A stretch of 6,401 bases of DNA, from contig DNFA01000039.1 of the NCBI GenBank assembly GCA_003487665.1, forward strand, positions 1-6,401, read 5' to 3'. Position 1 is the first letter of the stretch; each line of letters begins with the position of its first letter. Positions 5,585 to 6,401 of this stretch are shown here, piece by piece. A model generated the notes under the pieces. The model made no database searches and was not told the origin of the DNA. It saw nothing but the letters and a program-made list of their open reading frames with translations. This stretch comes from Oscillibacter sp. (GTDB lineage: Bacteria; Bacillota; Clostridia; Oscillospirales; Oscillospiraceae). Made by a program: the position numbers and the translations under genes.

Positions 5585-5590
5585 TATACT
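5562..5590 (+). promoter_or_regulatory. Promoter for the YwlG-family gene inside the 3' end of the S-component gene
   Basis: TTGAAG (5562-5567) and TATACT (5585-5590) are 17 bases apart. The extended -10 TG is supplied by the S-component stop codon TGA (5582-5584). Transcription would begin near 5597, inside the left arm of the hairpin at 5592-5620. This would let the downstream gene be expressed independently of the transporter. Confidence 0.5.
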
Positions 5591-5591
5591 G

Positions 5592-5620
5592 TATGGCGAG
5601 CCGCAGGGCGGCTCGCCATA
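5592..5620 (+). terminator. 13-bp-stem hairpin between the S-component and YwlG-family genes
   Basis: TATGGCGAGCCGC (5592-5604) pairs perfectly with its complement at 5608-5620 around the 3-nt loop AGG. It starts eight bases after the transporter stop codon. No T tract follows (the next bases are TTCTATGGG), so it is not a standard intrinsic terminator. It could protect the 3' end, act as a processing site, or be a dispersed palindromic repeat. Confidence 0.5.
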
Positions 5621-5644
5621 TTCTATGGGAATGAGGTGTTTTTC

Positions 5645-6244
5645 ATGGCAGGTATCGTGCATGATGTGGAGAACAGAGGTCTGCTGGACGAGGTGCGGCA
5701 GCAGGCCGCGGCTGCGGCAGGAGAGCTGGCGGAGGCGGCGCACCTGCGCCGGGGGCAGATCGTGGTGGTGGGCTGCAGCACCAGCGAGGTGGTAGGCAAA
5801 AAGGTGGGCAGCTGGTCCACGCCGGAGGTGGCGGACGCCATTTTCGAGGGGCTGCACAGCGTGTTCGCGCCCATGGGCGTATACATCGCCGCCCAGTGCT
5901 GCGAGCACCTGAACCGCGCCATTATCGTGGAGCACGAGGCCGTGCCCACGCTGGACATCGTCAATGTGGTGCCCCAGCCCAAGGCGGGCAGCTCCTTTGC
6001 CACGGCCACCTATAAGGCGTGCAAGCACCCGGTGGCGGTGGAGGAGATCCGGGCGGACGCCGGGCTGGACATCGGCGGAACGCTGATCGGCATGCACCTG
6101 AAGAAGGTGGCGGTGCCGGTACGGCTGGCACAGAACCACATCGGAGACGCCATTCTGCTGGCGGCGCGGACGCGCCCCAAATTCATCGGCGGCGACCGCG
6201 CCCATTACGACGAGACACTGAAGGAGGGGTACCCGGAGTTCTGA
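5645..6244 (+). CDS. ywlG: YwlG / UPF0340 (TIGR01440, DUF436) family protein
   Basis: The 199-residue product matches the conserved but poorly understood YwlG family of Firmicutes, a soluble cytoplasmic alpha/beta protein. Family signatures are GCSTSEV (43-49), the cysteine pair in QCCEHLNR (84-91), and the block from AGLDIGGT to MHL (139-151). I do not know a proven function. The conserved Cys, Glu and His residues suggest a binding or catalytic site, but that is inference. I chose the ATG at 5645, with GAGGTG seven bases upstream, over the GTG at 5636, which lies inside that Shine-Dalgarno. The gene follows the S component by 60 bp on the same strand but has a candidate promoter of its own and a hairpin in between, so it is probably not strictly co-transcribed. 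The length is near the family norm and no damage is visible. Confidence 0.88.
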   Translation: MAGIVHDVENRGLLDEVRQQAAAAAGELAEAAHLRRGQIVVVGCSTSEVVGKKVGSWSTPEVADAIFEGLHSVFAPMGVYIAAQCCEHLNRAIIVEHEAVPTLDIVNVVPQPKAGSSFATATYKACKHPVAVEEIRADAGLDIGGTLIGMHLKKVAVPVRLAQNHIGDAILLAARTRPKFIGGDRAHYDETLKEGYPEF

Positions 6245-6285
6245 GGAAGCAGCGCCGGGACGCCGTCCGCTATGTTGTATAAACG

Positions 6286-6315
6286 AGAAAAGCAGCCCGG
6301 ATGGGCTGCTTTTCT
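6286..6315 (+). terminator. Rho-independent terminator of the YwlG-family gene
   Basis: AGAAAAGCAGCCC (6286-6298) and GGGCTGCTTTTCT (6303-6315) form a perfect 13-bp stem with a 4-nt loop, 41 bp after the stop codon. The T-rich right arm provides the U tract, and the A-rich left arm makes it usable in both directions. Confidence 0.88.
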
Positions 6316-6333
6316 GAGACTGTCGAAAAAGCC

Positions 6334-6401
6334 TGTCATTGCGAGCCAGTGCGCGCCGCAAAGCAAGTGCCCTTGGGGTGCAGACTGGCGTGGCAATCCG
6401 T
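6334..6401 (+). repeat. Dispersed palindromic element cut by the right window edge
   Basis: It begins TGTCATTGCGAGCCAGTG and ends ACTGGCGTGGCAATCCGT. ATTGC and CCAGT near the left end pair with ACTGG and GCAAT near the right end. The outer words match 870-913 read on the minus strand, but the interior is about 24 bases longer. The window stops inside the element or at its flank, so its true end is not visible. Confidence 0.65.

Noticed and set aside
5636..6244. GTG at 5636 as the start of the YwlG-family gene
   Set aside because: It lies within the GAGGTG ribosome binding site of the ATG at 5645, and the family alignment begins after that ATG.
4949..6361. Long minus-strand open frame (470 codons) opposite the S-component and YwlG-family genes
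   Set aside because: It covers two real genes, a terminator and a hairpin on the other strand. The protein is Arg, His, Gln and Ala rich without any family motif.

Overview
The window looks like a chromosomal segment of a GC-rich gut Clostridia member, most plausibly Oscillospiraceae (Flavonifractor, Oscillibacter or Intestinimonas type). This rests on AGGAGG-type ribosome binding sites, a clostridial glutamate dehydrogenase, an ECF-type vitamin transporter subunit, and intergenic palindromic repeats of a kind I associate with such genomes. The genus is inferred, not shown. I see no phage, insertion sequence, CRISPR array or RNA gene.

Layout. Positions 1-48 hold a possible rho-independent terminator reading rightward from outside the window. 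Positions 49-690 (minus) encode an unrecognised lipoprotein, with a good sigma-A-type promoter at 770-798. Positions 842-1285 have no gene. They hold an imperfect palindromic element (842-913) and four tandem copies of a two-palindrome unit (921-1285). A strong bidirectional-looking terminator (1319-1348) follows. Then comes gdhA (1374-2726, minus), highly typical of the clostridial type, with its own promoter at 2807-2835 and a dyad across the -35 box.

Positions 3021-4937 (minus) form a two-gene operon: a MocR/PdxR-type PLP-binding GntR regulator followed 15 bp later by greA. A 137-bp divergent control region (4938-5074) separates it from a rightward ECF S-component gene (5075-5584). A 13-bp-stem hairpin and an embedded promoter lead to a YwlG/UPF0340 family gene (5645-6244), closed by a strong terminator (6286-6315). 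The window ends inside a second copy of the repeat seen at 842-913, in opposite orientation.

How the genes relate. The regulator and transporter are divergent, and the regulator family senses pyridoxal phosphate. The simplest reading is a vitamin B6 uptake module: the regulator controls itself (with greA) and the transporter through operators in the shared intergenic region. gdhA, greA, the YwlG gene and the lipoprotein look like ordinary independent functions. I found no clear novel multi-gene system. The most unusual parts are the repeat array with its 192-bp higher-order period, the two dyad-bearing control regions, and the promoter plus hairpin between the transporter and YwlG genes.
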